From assembly GCA_044368575.1 (NCBI GenBank), contig JBIPPH010000015.1, positions 1-42,485 on the forward strand: 42,485 bases of DNA, read 5' to 3'. Each line of letters starts with the position of its first letter. Positions within the stretch are counted from its first letter, which is position 1. Positions 8,886-16,434 of the stretch are shown in pieces. This DNA comes from JABMMZ01 sp044368575. GTDB taxonomy: Bacteria; Bacteroidota; Bacteroidia; NS11-12g; UBA955. The notes beneath the pieces were generated by a model. The model had not been told where the DNA came from, did not search any database, and worked only from the letters and a program-made list of their open reading frames with translations. The position numbers were made by a program, and so were the translations under genes.

Positions 8886-9896
8886 ATGAAAAAGTCAGCG
8901 ATTATTATTATTTCAAGTCTATTTGTATTGCTGTCTGCTTGCCGCAAAGACAATACATTTGATGGTCCAAGTATTGTAGAACTTAACTCAACCTTTAAAC
9001 TCAATGCGCCATTTAAAGCCAGCAAAGACAGTGTTGATTTTTCAGCATCCGAAACGGTCAATTTTTCGGCCCAATTCAACAAAATTGTTTCTTGGAAGTT
9101 GCTTGTTCGAGGCTTGCAATCTAATGCTATAAAGGTGTTTCAGGGTCAATCTAAACAAATTGATTTCAGCAATACCAATTGGAATGGGTCAACTTCGTTT
9201 TTCCCTGTTTTTAAACAAGAATTATGCAAGGCACAACTGATTATTGCTGAAAGCAATGACACTTTTACTTGTAATGTATATGTTCAGACGCCTAAAACTA
9301 ATCAGGGGTTATTGGTGACAGATTTTGAATCAGGCATGAACGCCAACTGGACTAAGTTTATTCAAACTGGGGCTAATATGGATTTTAAAATTAAATCAGA
9401 TGCCTTCAGTGCTCAAGGTACAAGTTACTTAAACATGGCAGGAACTGTTAATTGGGATTGGTTAATTGGATTAATTGATTTTGTGCCGAAAGCAATCAAT
9501 AGTAACTATGTGGTGTATCCATTAAACAGCAATCCGCAGTCTGTTTACTTTAATTGTTTAGTTTATGGTGATGCCAGTGTTCAAAATCCATCGATTATAT
9601 TGTTCCAGTTTAAAGAAGATGAGAATGCAGATGGGATTATTAATGCCAATTCAGAAGATGAGTATGACTATCAATTAAAGGTTGACTGGAGCGGATGGAA
9701 GCTAATTTCGGTTAGGTATGCGGATGTTGTAACCTTGGTCAATGGATCGCCCTCAACTCCTAATGGCAATGCGGTTCATAATCCAGACAAAATTGGCAAA
9801 ATTTCAATGTTACATCTGGCAGATAAGACCGGTGGTTTTGCCTCTACCAAAATTGATTACATCATGTTCTCAGACAATCAACCTATTCAGCCCTAA
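8886..9896 (+). CDS. Lipoprotein, surface glycan-binding-protein type
   Basis: This 336-residue protein starts at ATG 8886, 1 nt after the previous stop. The signal peptide ends in a lipobox (LLSAC, Cys19) followed by Arg-Lys-Asp. An Ig-like module seems to occupy about residues 25-140. A C-terminal beta-sandwich starts at LLVTDFESGMNANW and contains aromatic residues and the acidic KEDENADGIINANSEDEYD stretch, reminiscent of calcium or sugar binding. Layout and context resemble surface glycan-binding lipoproteins of polysaccharide utilisation loci. No catalytic motif is visible. The stop overlaps the start of the next gene by one base (TAATG). Confidence 0.7.
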   Translation: MKKSAIIIISSLFVLLSACRKDNTFDGPSIVELNSTFKLNAPFKASKDSVDFSASETVNFSAQFNKIVSWKLLVRGLQSNAIKVFQGQSKQIDFSNTNWNGSTSFFPVFKQELCKAQLIIAESNDTFTCNVYVQTPKTNQGLLVTDFESGMNANWTKFIQTGANMDFKIKSDAFSAQGTSYLNMAGTVNWDWLIGLIDFVPKAINSNYVVYPLNSNPQSVYFNCLVYGDASVQNPSIILFQFKEDENADGIINANSEDEYDYQLKVDWSGWKLISVRYADVVTLVNGSPSTPNGNAVHNPDKIGKISMLHLADKTGGFASTKIDYIMFSDNQPIQP

Positions 9897-10525
9897 TGCC
9901 AATAAAAAATTGTCTGTTTATAGTCTTGTTGATCGTGTCTTGTCAATCAGTTGTCAAGCCAAGCAAGCAAGTATTGTATGACCAAGACATTGCTTCAGAC
10001 ACCAATCATCTGAATGGATTTAAAGCGGTTGAAGTGTTTCAAGATGTAGCAGATCGTTCTGTTTGGGTTTCGCCAGAAAGACAATGCGTACAATATCTGA
10101 TAACGGATTCAACAGCTTATGCTGGACAACGATCTATGCAACTAAAATGGAATAAAATTACAGGCGGTTGTCAATGGATTGGTTTGGGTTTTGGTTGGAA
10201 CAACTGGATGGCCAAAGATTTTTCTGATGTATACGAGTCTGCATCGATTCAATTGGCTGTTAAATCATGTTCAGGCTCATTTAAAAATTTACCAGTGGCT
10301 TTTGCATTTGAAGATTACGCTGGCACTCAAAATTATTACGGCTTTCAAGCCAGTATGGCACCTAATGGGTTTTCAGATTCTGCATGGACCATTATCAAAA
10401 TTCCATTATTAAAATTTAATCTTGGTGATGGTAAATTTGAACTTGACAATGTGAAACAATTTATGATTCAGTTGGAAGCAGAGGGTGGTATTTATTTAGA
10501 CGATGTTAGGATAGTAAAAAACTAA
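9896..10525 (+). CDS. Lipoprotein with a single galactose-binding-like beta-sandwich
   Basis: This 209-residue protein has a lipobox at IVSC (Cys16). The mature part looks like one beta-sandwich of the carbohydrate-binding or CIA30 kind. It has a GQRSMQLKWNKITGGCQWIGLG core with exposed Trp/Tyr residues, then a SDSAWTIIKIPLLKF strand and a closing GGIYLDDVRIV strand. That last motif also ends the repeats of the protein at 2572. It probably binds glycan at the outer membrane and has no visible catalytic residues. Translation is coupled to the previous gene by TAATG, and GH3 follows after 4 nt. Confidence 0.68.
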   Translation: MPIKNCLFIVLLIVSCQSVVKPSKQVLYDQDIASDTNHLNGFKAVEVFQDVADRSVWVSPERQCVQYLITDSTAYAGQRSMQLKWNKITGGCQWIGLGFGWNNWMAKDFSDVYESASIQLAVKSCSGSFKNLPVAFAFEDYAGTQNYYGFQASMAPNGFSDSAWTIIKIPLLKFNLGDGKFELDNVKQFMIQLEAEGGIYLDDVRIVKN

Positions 10526-10529
10526 TAGC

Positions 10530-12779
10530 ATGTTAAAAAAGTTATTTGTAAGCGTTTGCTTATTGTGTTTGCAACAAACACCAATGATGGCTCAGTCAAA
10601 ACCTTTGACCGATGCCGATATTTGGGCTTTAATCAAGAAGATGTCTGTTGAGGAAAAGGCTGGGCAAATGACTCAGTTGGACCTTGGTGTTATTGCCAAA
10701 GGGGATATCTGTAAGTTAACCTGGCCACAGAGTATAGATACTCAGAAACTAAAATTAGCGATTCAAAAGTATCATATCGGATCCATATTAAATGTGGGAT
10801 GTGGGAGTGGTACTATGAGTCTGGCTCAGTGGCAAAGTATTTTAAGTGATGTACAGTTTTACAATCAAAAATACAGTAAAAATGGCGTGCCCATTGTGTA
10901 TGGGATAGATGCTATTCACGGGGTTAATTACACTCAAAAAGGTACATTGTTCCCGCAGCAAATTGCTCAAGCAGCTACATGGAATCCTGCTCTGATTCAA
11001 TCTGTATATGAAGCAACAGCTTATGAAATGAGAGCTACTGGCTTGCCATGGAATTTTTCGCCAGTTTTGGATATTGGACGCCAGCCATTGTGGTCAAGAT
11101 TTTTTGAAACCTTTGGAGAAGATGTTTGCTTGGCCCAAAAAATGACAGCATCTGCAGTAATAGGGTTGCAGGGCAATCAAAATGCAACAGATCAATACCA
11201 TGTGGCTGCCTGCATGAAACATTTTTTAGGCTACAGTTTCTCATTGTCTGGACATGATAGAACGCCCGCTTGGATTTCAGAAAGAGAACTCAGAACATAT
11301 TTTTTACCAACCTTTAAAAAAGCGATAGATCTTGGCGCCAAAACATTAATGGTTAATTCAGGCGAAATCAATGGTGTGCCTGTGCATGTTAATGCAGAAC
11401 TTCTCACACAATTGTTAAGACATGAATTAGGTTTTACAGGGGTGGTGGTAACCGATTGGGAAGACATTTACAAATTGGTCGATATTCATAAAGTTGCAGC
11501 CAACAAACATGAAGCAGTTTATAAGGCCATCAATGCAGGTGTCGATATGAGTATGACACCTAATGATTTTGGATACACAGAAGCGCTAATAGATTTGATT
11601 AAACAAGGTAAACTAAGGCTTTCGCGCATAGATTCATCTGTATTTCGTGTTATAAAATTAAAAAATGATTTAGGCTTATTCCAAGCTATGCCGCGACAAA
11701 CTTATCCAAAATTTGGTTCAAGCGAACATGCTGCATTAAGTTATCAAGTAGCTTCTGAGAGCGTTACTTTGCTTAAAAATACCAATCAGTTATTGCCATT
11801 AAAGTCTGTACAGAATCTTTTTGTTTGCGGTCCATCTGCACATTCCTTAAATGCATTAAATGGGGCCTGGACCCACACTTGGCAAGGCATAGATACAACA
11901 TTTAATACACAGGGTAAATTAACCATTCTTCAAGCCCTTCAGCGAAAATCTTTTAAGGTGAATTATGCTTTGGACTTTCAGAAAGCTCAACAGAATGGGT
12001 ATAAGCAGTATGAAAAAGCCATCAAACAATCCAACTGTATTGTTATTTGCTTAGCAGAACAACCTTCAACAGAAGTGCCTGGTAATATTAATGATTTGAC
12101 CTTACCTGAAGACCAGATTCAATTGGTAAAATCACTAAAGCAATTTGGAAAACCAATTGTATTGGTATGTTCTTTTAACCGACCAAGAATTATCAGTGCA
12201 ATTGAATCTGATGTGGCCGCCATTATTTACGCTAATTTACTCAGTGATGAGGGTGGTAGGGTTATCGCTGATTGCATTGATGGCAGTATCAATCCAAGTG
12301 GTAAATTGCCATTTACCTATCCTAGATATGCCAATGATTTGGTTCACTATGACAGAAAACATACTGAAGATTTAAACATCGACTTCTCAATGACCGCCTA
12401 CAATCCACAATTTGATTTTGGATTTGGGTTAAGTTACACACAGTTTCAATATGCTGATTTACGTGTTTCAAATGATACTATGCATATGGCTGCAGACAGT
12501 GTTATGATTACTGTAAAAATTAAAAATACAGGTTTGAGAGCAGGAAAGGAAGTTGTCCAATTGTATAAGTCTGATTTAGTCGCATCAGTTACACCATCAG
12601 TTAAACAATTGCACGACTTTGTTAAAGTTGAATTGCTGCCCGGACAAGAAAAAACAATAAGTTTTAAAGTGTATCGAAAGGATCTTAGCTTGGTCAATCA
12701 GTCACTTAAAACGGTAACAGAACCTGGTGATTTTAAATTTCAAATAGCACAATTATTTACTTCAATTTATGTTCAATAA
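10530..12779 (+). CDS. bglX: Glycoside hydrolase family 3, periplasmic beta-glucosidase (BglX-like)
   Basis: This 749-residue enzyme has the full GH3 layout: signal peptide (to MMAQ, about residue 22), (beta/alpha)8 domain, alpha/beta sandwich and C-terminal fibronectin-III-like domain. The nucleophile is D309 in GVVVTDWED. The substrate-binding KHFLGY and the VPIVYGIDAIHGVNY region match beta-glucosidases. In the second domain, CLAEQPSTEVPGN and the following LTLPEDQ form the acid/base loop. It should release glucose from the non-reducing ends of beta-gluco-oligosaccharides in the periplasm. Length and order match BglX. It overlaps the next gene by 11 bp, so it belongs to the operon. Confidence 0.93.
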   Translation: MLKKLFVSVCLLCLQQTPMMAQSKPLTDADIWALIKKMSVEEKAGQMTQLDLGVIAKGDICKLTWPQSIDTQKLKLAIQKYHIGSILNVGCGSGTMSLAQWQSILSDVQFYNQKYSKNGVPIVYGIDAIHGVNYTQKGTLFPQQIAQAATWNPALIQSVYEATAYEMRATGLPWNFSPVLDIGRQPLWSRFFETFGEDVCLAQKMTASAVIGLQGNQNATDQYHVAACMKHFLGYSFSLSGHDRTPAWISERELRTYFLPTFKKAIDLGAKTLMVNSGEINGVPVHVNAELLTQLLRHELGFTGVVVTDWEDIYKLVDIHKVAANKHEAVYKAINAGVDMSMTPNDFGYTEALIDLIKQGKLRLSRIDSSVFRVIKLKNDLGLFQAMPRQTYPKFGSSEHAALSYQVASESVTLLKNTNQLLPLKSVQNLFVCGPSAHSLNALNGAWTHTWQGIDTTFNTQGKLTILQALQRKSFKVNYALDFQKAQQNGYKQYEKAIKQSNCIVICLAEQPSTEVPGNINDLTLPEDQIQLVKSLKQFGKPIVLVCSFNRPRIISAIESDVAAIIYANLLSDEGGRVIADCIDGSINPSGKLPFTYPRYANDLVHYDRKHTEDLNIDFSMTAYNPQFDFGFGLSYTQFQYADLRVSNDTMHMAADSVMITVKIKNTGLRAGKEVVQLYKSDLVASVTPSVKQLHDFVKVELLPGQEKTISFKVYRKDLSLVNQSLKTVTEPGDFKFQIAQLFTSIYVQ

Positions 12780-13593
12780 GCTCCTAATATTTAGTATTTG
12801 CCTATTTGGGTTAATGGCCTGTAAACAGTCTGATCCACCACCTTTGGAAGCAGAAAAAGGAGATTTGTTCTTTTCTGGGTACTACTGGAATTACAAAAAC
12901 AAAACCAGCCCAGCGGGTCCTGGGCCCAATATATTTTTGGGCAATAAACAAGCTGTATGGGTTGATTCATCTGGTAAACTGCATTTGACCATCCAAAAAA
13001 TCAATAACCAATGGGTTTGTAGTGAAATCATTAGCGTTAAAGAATTTGGTTACGGCACATTTGTTTTCTCTTCAGAAACTGATATTTCTAATTTTGATGA
13101 ACGCGTTGTGTTTGGAGCGTTTACTTGGGATGATTATTCATTTCAAAAACAAGCCAATAGTGAAATTGATGTTGAATTTTCGAAGTGGAATGCACCCAAT
13201 GACACCTTGTTAGTAACCTACAGTGTTCAGCCGGTTTGGTTTAGCAATCCTACGCCTTATCAAGAACGCAGTTTTAAACCAAAATTAGCAAGGAAATGGA
13301 TCAAAGGGCCAATGACTTTTGCTATGAAATGGACACCCGATGTAGTGTCATGGCAAAATTTTAGTGGTCTTGGCTTTCCTGGCGGCAATATGATTTCTCA
13401 GTGGCAATTTGACAAGACTAATGTGTCAAGATCAAAATTAGAAAACAATTTGGTGTCAGATCCTATTGTGATTCCAGCGCCAAGTGACTCAACTAATTTT
13501 AGATTTAATTTTTGGCTGCTAGGTGGCTTGCCTCCGAATAACAGTCAAAGGCATGAAATCATAGTATCAGATTTCAAGTTTATTCCTTTGTAG
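12769..13593 (+). CDS. GH16-type beta-glucanase-like lipoprotein
   Basis: This 274-residue protein has a lipobox at LMAC (Cys18), so it is anchored in a membrane. The fold is concanavalin-like. The catalytic strand reads SEIDVEFSKW, giving nucleophile E132, helper D134 and acid/base E136 in the ExDxE form without a beta-bulge. That form is known from lichenases and xyloglucan-active enzymes, whereas laminarinases carry ExDxxE. Upstream YGTFVFSSETDI and VVFGAFTWDD match a poorly characterised bacterial GH16-like group. It likely cuts a long beta-glucan on the cell surface. It is the last gene of the operon, overlapping GH3 by 11 bp. Confidence 0.8.
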   Translation: MFNKLLIFSICLFGLMACKQSDPPPLEAEKGDLFFSGYYWNYKNKTSPAGPGPNIFLGNKQAVWVDSSGKLHLTIQKINNQWVCSEIISVKEFGYGTFVFSSETDISNFDERVVFGAFTWDDYSFQKQANSEIDVEFSKWNAPNDTLLVTYSVQPVWFSNPTPYQERSFKPKLARKWIKGPMTFAMKWTPDVVSWQNFSGLGFPGGNMISQWQFDKTNVSRSKLENNLVSDPIVIPAPSDSTNFRFNFWLLGGLPPNNSQRHEIIVSDFKFIPL

Positions 13594-13602
13594 GCTGAAG
13601 GG

Positions 13603-13632
13603 AACCCTCCTTCACATATGTTTCGGAGGGTT
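13603..13632 (+). repeat. Conserved-loop hairpin, copy 1
   Basis: Perfect 8-bp stem AACCCTCC / GGAGGGTT around a 14-nt loop TTCACATATGTTTC. No T run follows, so it is not a plain terminator. It lies 9 nt after the GH16-type gene. Confidence 0.7.
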
Positions 13633-13648
13633 TGATAGGGTTTATGGG

Positions 13649-13676
13649 ATCCTCCTTCATATATGTTTCGGAGGAT
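13649..13676 (+). repeat. Conserved-loop hairpin, copy 2
   Basis: Perfect 7-bp stem ATCCTCC / GGAGGAT around a 14-nt loop TTCATATATGTTTC, which differs from copy 1 by one base. Copies 1 and 2 start 46 nt apart. Confidence 0.7.
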
Positions 13677-13745
13677 GCTATAGGGGATAGGTGAAATTAG
13701 TCTTCAATTGAGATTTATTAGTGTTAAGTAATCGTGATGAATTGT

Positions 13746-13783
13746 CTCGAGGTTGTTCTTCACCCTCGAGTATTTTTTATTTT
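13746..13783 (+). terminator. Probable terminator of the glycan operon
   Basis: Stem CTCGAGG / CCTCGAG with an 11-nt loop, followed by TATTTTTTATTTT. It is the first T-rich hairpin after the GH16-type gene, about 150 nt downstream, and is likely where the operon transcript ends. Confidence 0.65.
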
Positions 13784-13784
13784 A

Positions 13785-13834
13785 TCCTTCGAAGCTTCAG
13801 CGTAGGAGGATTCGCATTCGCTTTGTATCCTACG
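13785..13834. repeat. REP-like inverted repeat
   Basis: CGTAGGA at 13801-13807 pairs with TCCTACG at 13828-13834, and an imperfect ATCCT / AGGAT pairing lies just upstream. The intervening TTCGCATTCGCTTTG loosely resembles the 14-nt loop of the other hairpins. It could be a decayed member of the same family. Confidence 0.4.
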
Positions 13835-13844
13835 TAACTTTAAT

Positions 13845-13872
13845 AATCACCGAAACCTAAGTGAAGGTGATT
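13845..13872 (-). repeat. Conserved-loop hairpin, copy 3 (inverted)
   Basis: On the minus strand this reads AATCACC, loop TTCACTTAGGTTTC, then GGTGATT. The 14-nt loop differs from copy 1 at only two positions. The 7-bp stem is different in sequence but still perfectly paired. Confidence 0.65.
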
Positions 13873-13905
13873 GTGAAGTAGGACCCACATTCACTCTGTC
13901 ATTTG

Positions 13906-13977
13906 TGGCCCCATCAGGAATCGAACCTGAATCAAGGGCTCCGGAAACCCTTATTCTATCCATTGAACTATGAGGCC
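13906..13977 (-). tRNA. tRNA-Arg, anticodon CCG
   Basis: The 72-nt cloverleaf folds fully. The acceptor pairs GGCCTCA with TGGGGCC (one G-U), followed by discriminator A. The D arm pairs GTTC with GAAT. The anticodon arm is AGGGT / GCCCT with loop TTCCGGA, giving anticodon CCG (reads CGG, Arg). The T arm is TCAGG-TTCGATT-CCTGA. No CCA is encoded. A TAnnTTTG box ends 6 nt before the mature 5' end. Confidence 0.97.
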
Positions 13978-13983
13978 AAGCTG

Positions 13984-13991
13984 CAAAAGTA
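13984..13991 (-). promoter_or_regulatory. -7 promoter element for tRNA-Arg
   Basis: Reads TACTTTTG on the minus strand, an exact TAnnTTTG match, with 6 nt between the box and the mature 5' end. Transcription would start at or within a few bases of the tRNA itself. No clear -33 box. Confidence 0.6.
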
Positions 13992-14116
13992 ATTTAAAAT
14001 GTCATTTTTATGTCACTTGTCAAAAGCCCTGCAACATTAATCATGATTTCGCGTCTAATAGATTGAGTGCGATGATTAGCTATAGGCTATAAAAAGCATT
14101 TCATACGCTGATTCAG

Positions 14117-14146
14117 AAAGGCCGGGTATAAAAACCTGGCTTTTTT
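14117..14146 (+). terminator. Orphan plus-strand terminator
   Basis: An 11-bp stem AAAGGCCGGGT / ACCTGGCTTTT with two G-T pairs encloses a 6-nt loop, and the T run continues to 14146. No recognised plus-strand gene lies between it and the glycan operon end at 13593. It ends either read-through from that operon or a small transcript arising at about 13990-14115. Confidence 0.7.
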
Positions 14147-14181
14147 GTTGCAATAAAATTTAAAACCAAAATGCTTTTTGG

Positions 14182-14189
14182 TAAATTTG
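14182..14189 (+). promoter_or_regulatory. -7 promoter element for the DUF2130 gene
   Basis: TAAATTTG, an exact TAnnTTTG match, 11 nt before ATG 14201. It also argues against the in-frame ATG at 14171, which lies upstream of the box and would not be on the mRNA. Confidence 0.5.
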
Positions 14190-14200
14190 TTCAATCAATT

Positions 14201-15391
14201 ATGAAACACGACCATTTAGTTACTTGCCCCAATTGTAAACATCAATTTGACATTGAATCTGCCCTCACTGCAGACCTTCAGCAAAGCATTGACAACAAGC
14301 TGAGAAATGAATACAATGCCAAGTATAAAACCAAAATGGAAGAGGTTGAAAAAGAAATCGATGCCAAGAAGAAAGCATTAGAAACCCAACTTAAACAACA
14401 ATTGGCTTCTGAGCATGAAGCCATGATCAAAGCCTTGCAAACTTCTAATATTGAACAAGAAGAAAAAATCAAAAATCTCAGAAAAATTGAAGTTGAGAAA
14501 ATGCAATTAGAGCAACAGCTTAAGCATGATCGTGAGATGAAAGAAATTGAAACGAAGAAGTTATTGATGGAGCAAGAAATTCAGTTAAAAGAAAAGCTGG
14601 GTAAGGAGGCTGATCAAAAAAATGAGTTAAAGATCAAAGAGATGGAAAAGCAGATGGAAGATCAAAAAAAACTCATTGAAGAGATGAAACGCAAGGCAGA
14701 ACAGGGTAGCATGCAAATGCAAGGCGAGGTTCAAGAGTTGGCCTTAGAGGATATGCTCAAACAAACTTTCCCTTTAGATCAGATTTCAGAGGTAGCCAAA
14801 GGCGTAAAAGGCGCTGATATGATACAAACGGTTGTGAATTCAATGGGGCATGCTTGCGGTAAAATTATTTGGGAAAGTAAGCGCACTAAGGATTTTCAAC
14901 CCTCTTGGATCGAGAAATTCAAAACAGACTTAAGACAAAGCGGTGGCGACATCGGGGTGATAGTTACCCAAGCCATGCCTAAAGACATGACGGGCTTTGG
15001 TCTTAAAGACGGCATATATATCTGTCCTTATGAAGATGCCAAGAGCTTAGCTGTGGTGCTGCGTAATTCTATTTTAAGGGTCAGTGAGGTCATTCAATCC
15101 AATGACAACAAAGAAGAAAAAATGCACCTCTTGTATACCTATTTAACCGGTACCGAATTTAAGCATCAAATGGAGGCGATAACAGAGGGTTTCATGAGCA
15201 TGAAAAAATCACTTATGACGGAGAGAGTTGCCATGGAAAAACTTTGGAAAGAGCGAGAGAAACAACTGGATAAAGTATTGATTAATGCTGGCGGCATGTA
15301 TGGCAGTGTTAAAGGCATAGCTGGTTCTGCCGTTTCAGAAATAAAAGGCTTAGAATTAGGAGCTGATTCTACAGAGTCAGAGGAACTATGA
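14201..15391 (+). CDS. DUF2130 family protein: zinc-finger-like N-terminus, coiled coil and nuclease-like C-terminus
   Basis: This 396-residue protein starts at ATG 14201; an in-frame ATG 30 nt earlier precedes the promoter box. It begins with CPNCKHQFD, half of a zinc-ribbon-like motif. A highly charged coiled coil (about residues 25-180) follows, then the conserved DUF2130 domain. In that domain D206 (GADMIQTV) and E225-x-K227 (IIWESKRTKDF) are arranged like a PD-(D/E)xK nuclease core. The nuclease reading is my inference; the family function is not established. The stop overlaps the mnmH start (ATGATG), so the two are translationally coupled. Confidence 0.82.
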   Translation: MKHDHLVTCPNCKHQFDIESALTADLQQSIDNKLRNEYNAKYKTKMEEVEKEIDAKKKALETQLKQQLASEHEAMIKALQTSNIEQEEKIKNLRKIEVEKMQLEQQLKHDREMKEIETKKLLMEQEIQLKEKLGKEADQKNELKIKEMEKQMEDQKKLIEEMKRKAEQGSMQMQGEVQELALEDMLKQTFPLDQISEVAKGVKGADMIQTVVNSMGHACGKIIWESKRTKDFQPSWIEKFKTDLRQSGGDIGVIVTQAMPKDMTGFGLKDGIYICPYEDAKSLAVVLRNSILRVSEVIQSNDNKEEKMHLLYTYLTGTEFKHQMEAITEGFMSMKKSLMTERVAMEKLWKEREKQLDKVLINAGGMYGSVKGIAGSAVSEIKGLELGADSTESEEL

Positions 15392-16398
15392 TGCAAACCA
15401 TAGACTTGCCTGAATTGCATGATTGTGATTGGCCTTTGATTGATGTTAGGTCGCCTCAAGAATACCTTGATGATCATATTCCTGGCGCCTTGAATGTGCC
15501 CTTACTCAACGACCAACACAGGCATGAAGTGGGCTTGTGCTATAAACAAGAAGGAAAAGCCGCAGCGATAGCGCTTGGTCATCAATTGATCAGTCCTTTA
15601 GAGCCAATGCTTTTAGATCAAATTAAGAGCTGTGTGCCCAATAATCGACTCAGACTGTATTGTGCCAGAGGAGGTCTAAGAAGTCATAAAATGGCTGAAT
15701 TTTTAAGTCAAAATGGGTTTGAAGTGAAGTTGGTCAAAGGCGGTTATAAACGCTATAGGCAGGAGGTTTTGTTAACAATTGCTCAATTCACTCAGATACT
15801 AATTTTAAGCGGCTATACAGGCAGTGGCAAAACACAAGTATTACAAGCCATAAGGGCAAAGGGGGCCCAAGTACTTGATTTGGAAGCCTTGGCCCATCAT
15901 AAAGGTAGTGCATTTGGACATTTAGGCATGCCCATTCAAAACAGCAGTGCTCAATTTCACAATGATATTTACGAAGTCTTAAAGACCTTCGATCCTAACA
16001 AAATCCTATGGGTAGAAAATGAAAGTTTTATCATAGGCAAGGTGCATATGCCGGCTCCACTATGGCAAAATATGCAAACGGCCAAGGTCATAGCTTATCA
16101 AATTCCGGTCGAGGAAAGGGTTAAATTAATCATTGAGGCTTATGGACAGTTTCCCAAATCACAATTGATGGAACGCGTTGTGAAATTAAGCAAGCGTTTA
16201 GGCCATGAAATGGCTCAGCAGATTTGCGAGTTTATAGCAGCTGATCAATTGGAAAAAGCTGTTCCACCATTGTTAAAATACTATGACAAAGCCTATACGA
16301 TGGGCCGAGTAAAAAGAGCACAAGCGCCCTATATTCAAGTGGATTTTGATCATTTTGATGCCAACGCGATTGCGGAACAATTGTTGAATATGGGATGA
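15388..16398 (+). CDS. mnmH: tRNA 2-selenouridine synthase
   Basis: This 336-residue enzyme (also SelU/YbbB) replaces the sulfur of 2-thiouridine at wobble position 34 with selenium, using geranylation and selenophosphate. The rhodanese domain (about 1-125) has SPQEYLDDHIPGA and the active Cys92 in LYCARGGLRS. The P-loop domain carries GYTGSGKT at 142-149. Two ATG codons stand in tandem at 15388 and 15391; either is possible. The selD gene two positions downstream supplies selenophosphate, so substrate maker and user sit in one operon. Confidence 0.96.
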   Translation: MMQTIDLPELHDCDWPLIDVRSPQEYLDDHIPGALNVPLLNDQHRHEVGLCYKQEGKAAAIALGHQLISPLEPMLLDQIKSCVPNNRLRLYCARGGLRSHKMAEFLSQNGFEVKLVKGGYKRYRQEVLLTIAQFTQILILSGYTGSGKTQVLQAIRAKGAQVLDLEALAHHKGSAFGHLGMPIQNSSAQFHNDIYEVLKTFDPNKILWVENESFIIGKVHMPAPLWQNMQTAKVIAYQIPVEERVKLIIEAYGQFPKSQLMERVVKLSKRLGHEMAQQICEFIAADQLEKAVPPLLKYYDKAYTMGRVKRAQAPYIQVDFDHFDANAIAEQLLNMG

Positions 16399-16434
16399 TA
16401 GGAAATCAGATAAATCAATTAATATTGTAGTGAT

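Larger units (their letters stand above)
13594..13905. other. Gene-free spacer rich in inverted repeats
   Basis: No credible coding frame. The stretch holds three hairpins with a shared loop, a terminator-like hairpin and a REP-like inverted repeat, each listed separately. It lies between the end of the glycan operon and the 3' end of tRNA-Arg. Confidence 0.7.

Noticed and set aside
13603..13676. CRISPR-like array
   Set aside because: Only two direct copies lie 46 nt apart, the third is inverted, and stems differ between copies. No cas genes are present.
14171..14200. Earlier DUF2130 start at 14171
   Set aside because: The added residues include the TAAATTTG promoter box and are unlike the family start. 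ATG 14201 directly precedes the conserved CPNC motif.
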